From: Mangrovimonas spongiae
Lineage (GTDB): Bacteria > Bacteroidota > Bacteroidia > Flavobacteriales > Flavobacteriaceae
Assembly (NCBI RefSeq): GCF_003944795.1
Contig: NZ_RWBG01000002.1
Span: 62,001 to 126,000 of the forward strand
Direction of reading: 5' to 3'
DNA length: 64,000 nt
Made by a program: the position numbers and the translations under genes. The notes under the pieces were generated by a model. The model saw nothing but the letters and a program-made list of their open reading frames with translations, was not told the origin of the DNA and made no database searches. Position 1 is the first letter of the stretch. Each line of letters begins with the position of its first letter. Positions 61,701 to 64,000 of the stretch are shown here, in pieces.

Positions 61701-63623
61701 ATGAAAAACACTATCGCTGAACGTATTGCCGATTTTTTAAAACGTTTTCCGCCTTTCGACCTTTTAAGAAAACCCCAATTACTAGAAATTTCTAAACAAG
61801 TTAAAATAACTTATGCAGAAAAAGGGCATGTTATTTACCGCCAAAACGAAACCTTACACAGTCATTTTTATATTATTCATAAAGGTGCCGTATCATTAAT
61901 TAAAGCGTTAGAACCTGATAAAAGTGAGGTTCTTGACAAGTTTGACGAAGGCGATGTGTTTGGGTTACGTCCACTTTTTGCAAAAGAAAATTATGCCATT
62001 ACAGCTAAAACAGCCGAAGAGTGTATTCTTTACGCCATTCCAATAGATATTTTTAGACCCATGGCCGAAAAAAATAAAAGCATTGGCAATTACCTTATAG
62101 AAAGTTTTGCTTCTAACACCGAAAACCCATTTACTAAAGAACATCATGTACAATTCTTCTCGGATGCAGAAATTATTTTAAACCCAACCGATAACCATTT
62201 CGAGCTTCAACCTGTTAATTACATCAAAAAAATTATTACAGCTAAGCCTTCTTCAAAAATAAAGACTATTGCAAAAACTATGAGCAAAAAAAATATAGGC
62301 TCAATTATTATTGAAGACGATGGAAAGCCCATTGGCATTGTAACCGATAAAGATATTAGAAATAAAGTTGCTACTGGACTTCATACAATTAGTGAACCTG
62401 TAACCAATATTATGGTATCACCTGTACTGTGCTATCCTAAAAATATTACCATAGCGCAGGCACAAATTACCATGTTAAAACACCGCATAGGCCATTTATG
62501 TATTACTGAAGATGGCACGCCAAACACCAAGATTATTGGTTTAGCCTCAGAGCACGATATGATTGTTATGAAAGGAACCAACCCTTCCGTTTTAATGAAA
62601 GCCATAAAACGTTCTAACACCACAAAAGATTTAAAACGTATTCGCGAGAAAATCATGGTGCTTTTAAACGGCTACATCATGCAAAACATTCCACTTACTC
62701 ATACAAACAAAATTATTTTTGAACTAAACGATGCTACCATAAAACGTGTTATTGAACGCTGTTTAGTAAAAATGAAACAAGATCCGCCTGTGGCATTTGC
62801 CTGGATGTCGTTAGGTAGTCAAGGACGAAAAGAACAATTACTGCATACCGATCAAGATAATGCTATTATTTTTGAAAATGTTCCAGAAGACACACTTGAA
62901 GACACCAGAGCTTATTTTTTAAAACTAGCCAAAAAAGTAAACAAACGCCTAAACACCATAGGTTTTGATTATTGTCCCGCCGATATGATGGCCAAAAACC
63001 CCAATTGGTGTTTAAGCTTAGACGAGTGGAAAGCACAATTTACAAAATGGACCACCAATACAGGAAACGATGAACTTCTGTTATGCAATATTTTCTTTGA
63101 TTTTGATATTAGCTATGGCGACTCTAGATTAACCAATGCCTTAGCTAATCATGTTTTAGATATTACAAAAAACAACACCATATTTATATCTAAATTGGCC
63201 GCAAACGCCTTAAGCAATGCTTCGCCTTTAGGCTTTTTTAGACAGTTTTTAGTAGAACCTAACGGAGAGCACAAAGACCAATTCGACCTTAAAAAAAGAG
63301 CCTTAATGCCTATTGTTGATGCTGGACGCGTGTTAGCACTTTCCTACCAAATAAAAAATATTAATAACACCGCCGAACGATTTGAAAAATTAGCAGACAT
63401 GTTTCCACAAAATAAAGAGTTGTATTTAGGGTGCTCTTATGCCTTTAAAGCTATTTTAAAATTTAGAACAAAACACGGCCTTATAAATAATGATAATGGG
63501 CGATTTATTAAGTTAGAAGAACTCACTAAAGAAGAAAAAATGAAACTAAAACGATGTTTTAAAACCATTTCACACGTTCAAGAGTTTATAAAAGTTAGGT
63601 TTAATATTAGTACATTACTATAA
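61701..63623 (+). CDS. CNB-CBS-DUF294 nucleotidyltransferase-like signalling protein
   Basis: A 640-residue cytosolic protein. Residues about 15-135 are a cyclic-nucleotide-binding domain (YRQNETLHSHFYIIHKGAVS), about 180-300 are a pair of CBS domains (KNIGSIIIEDDGKPIGIVTD), and from about 340 a DUF294 nucleotidyltransferase-like domain with GSQGRKEQLLHTDQDNAI (about 374-391), the GS...DxD site. The C-terminal part (about 500-640) is a helical DUF294_C region. In Flavobacteriaceae this gene is usually next to a DnaQ-like exonuclease and acetate/solute transport genes; a role in controlling such metabolism is inferred. It overlaps the exonuclease gene by 1 nt. Confidence 0.9.
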   Translation: MKNTIAERIADFLKRFPPFDLLRKPQLLEISKQVKITYAEKGHVIYRQNETLHSHFYIIHKGAVSLIKALEPDKSEVLDKFDEGDVFGLRPLFAKENYAITAKTAEECILYAIPIDIFRPMAEKNKSIGNYLIESFASNTENPFTKEHHVQFFSDAEIILNPTDNHFELQPVNYIKKIITAKPSSKIKTIAKTMSKKNIGSIIIEDDGKPIGIVTDKDIRNKVATGLHTISEPVTNIMVSPVLCYPKNITIAQAQITMLKHRIGHLCITEDGTPNTKIIGLASEHDMIVMKGTNPSVLMKAIKRSNTTKDLKRIREKIMVLLNGYIMQNIPLTHTNKIIFELNDATIKRVIERCLVKMKQDPPVAFAWMSLGSQGRKEQLLHTDQDNAIIFENVPEDTLEDTRAYFLKLAKKVNKRLNTIGFDYCPADMMAKNPNWCLSLDEWKAQFTKWTTNTGNDELLLCNIFFDFDISYGDSRLTNALANHVLDITKNNTIFISKLAANALSNASPLGFFRQFLVEPNGEHKDQFDLKKRALMPIVDAGRVLALSYQIKNINNTAERFEKLADMFPQNKELYLGCSYAFKAILKFRTKHGLINNDNGRFIKLEELTKEEKMKLKRCFKTISHVQEFIKVRFNISTLL

Positions 63624-64000
63624 TGTTTAATTGGTTTAAAAAACGCGCAAAACAATTTACACTTCCCGAATTCTGGAATGAGTATGAGAATTCTTTTTCT
63701 CCAGATACTCATAAAGATTTAAAATCAGCTCGTTTTGTTGTACTTGATACTGAAACGACAGGCTTTAGCTATTCAAAAGATAGAATATTATGCATTGGTG
63801 CTGTTGAAATTCTGAATTACGAGATTCAAATAGCACATTCTTTCGAAATCTACATCAAACAAGAACGTTTTAATGAAAAAACAGTAGAAATTCATGGAAT
63901 TATCAAAAATGAGCGCATAAAAACCTTAACAGAATATGAAGCTATAGAAAAGTTTTTAGAGTACTTAGGCAATGCCATAATTATAGCACACCATGCTAAG
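63623..64000 (+). CDS. DnaQ-like 3'-5' exonuclease, N-terminal fragment (cut by window end)
   Basis: The first 126 residues of a gene that continues beyond the window. The exonuclease Exo I motif FVVLDTETTGF (about 38-48) has the catalytic Asp and Glu; the Exo II region HHAK (about 122-125) begins as the window ends. The family is the DEDDh PolC/epsilon-type. It overlaps the DUF294 gene by 1 nt (TAATG), so the two are translated together. The rest of the protein cannot be judged. Confidence 0.85.
   Translation, partial: MFNWFKKRAKQFTLPEFWNEYENSFSPDTHKDLKSARFVVLDTETTGFSYSKDRILCIGAVEILNYEIQIAHSFEIYIKQERFNEKTVEIHGIIKNERIKTLTEYEAIEKFLEYLGNAIIIAHHAK

Noticed and set aside
1-64000. CRISPR arrays, IS elements, riboswitches, rRNA
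   Set aside because: No regularly spaced repeats, transposase motifs, recognisable riboswitch cores or rRNA-like segments were seen.

Overview
The window is chromosomal DNA from a member of the Bacteroidota, almost certainly a marine-type Flavobacteriaceae. Evidence: AT-rich DNA, almost no Shine-Dalgarno sequences, promoters of the Bacteroidota type (TTG, 17-23 nt, TAnnTTTG), and lineage-typical families (BshB1, HYC_CC_PP, PCMD, DUF4294, DUF4369-TlpA, fused E1 alpha/beta dehydrogenase). No species is claimed. There is no rRNA, CRISPR array, insertion sequence or integrase; one tRNA (His) is present.

Layout. 1-1.9 kb: end of an M28 peptidase, a methyltransferase, tRNA-His and bshB1 (bacillithiol synthesis). 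2-3.8 kb: a PCMD lipoprotein and an outer-membrane barrel protein. 4-9.2 kb: a TetR-ABC-HlyD-TolC export operon whose ABC protein has lost most catalytic motifs. 9.3-19.6 kb: a six-gene minus-strand copper/silver resistance operon (HYC_CC_PP protein, CusA-type RND pump, TolC, CopA P-type ATPase, CusB adaptor, HMA lipoprotein). 19.6-29.7 kb: mnmE, a TlpA-like thioredoxin, rhomboid protease, lipid A-type acyltransferase, glmM, ACP phosphodiesterase, uvrA and a LOG protein. 29.7-37.8 kb: a dead-looking M1-peptidase/beta-barrel fusion, the fused E1 dehydrogenase, and a methyltransferase-DoxX-unknown cluster. 37.8-50.2 kb: holA, an orphan HsdR-N nuclease-like protein with a glycosyltransferase, OmpA lipoprotein, Sua5-type enzyme, esterase, pcrA, FMN glutamate-synthase-like protein, patatin and M1 peptidase. 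50.3-64 kb: recG, coiled-coil/lipoprotein pair, RNA methyltransferase, second methyltransferase, ZIP transporter, DUF4268, barrel protein, hemolysin III, DUF4294, M42 peptidase, NUDIX, PrsW, a CNB-CBS-DUF294 protein and a truncated DnaQ-like exonuclease.

Most of the window is housekeeping or envelope maintenance. The clearest accessory module is the copper operon, where the P-type ATPase would move metal from cytoplasm to periplasm and the RND/CusB/TolC complex from periplasm to outside. The most unusual signals are (i) the degenerate ABC exporter, (ii) the M1-like protein with a lost HExxH motif joined to a barrel, (iii) two divergent gene pairs whose -7 promoter boxes sit back to back in a perfect 8-3-8 inverted repeat, and (iv) terminators or -7 boxes placed directly against start codons, implying leaderless or readthrough expression. 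No clearly new multi-gene system was found. No intergenic gap exceeds 300 bases; the longest (3762-4053, 292 nt) holds the TetR-operon promoter and nothing else I can recognise.
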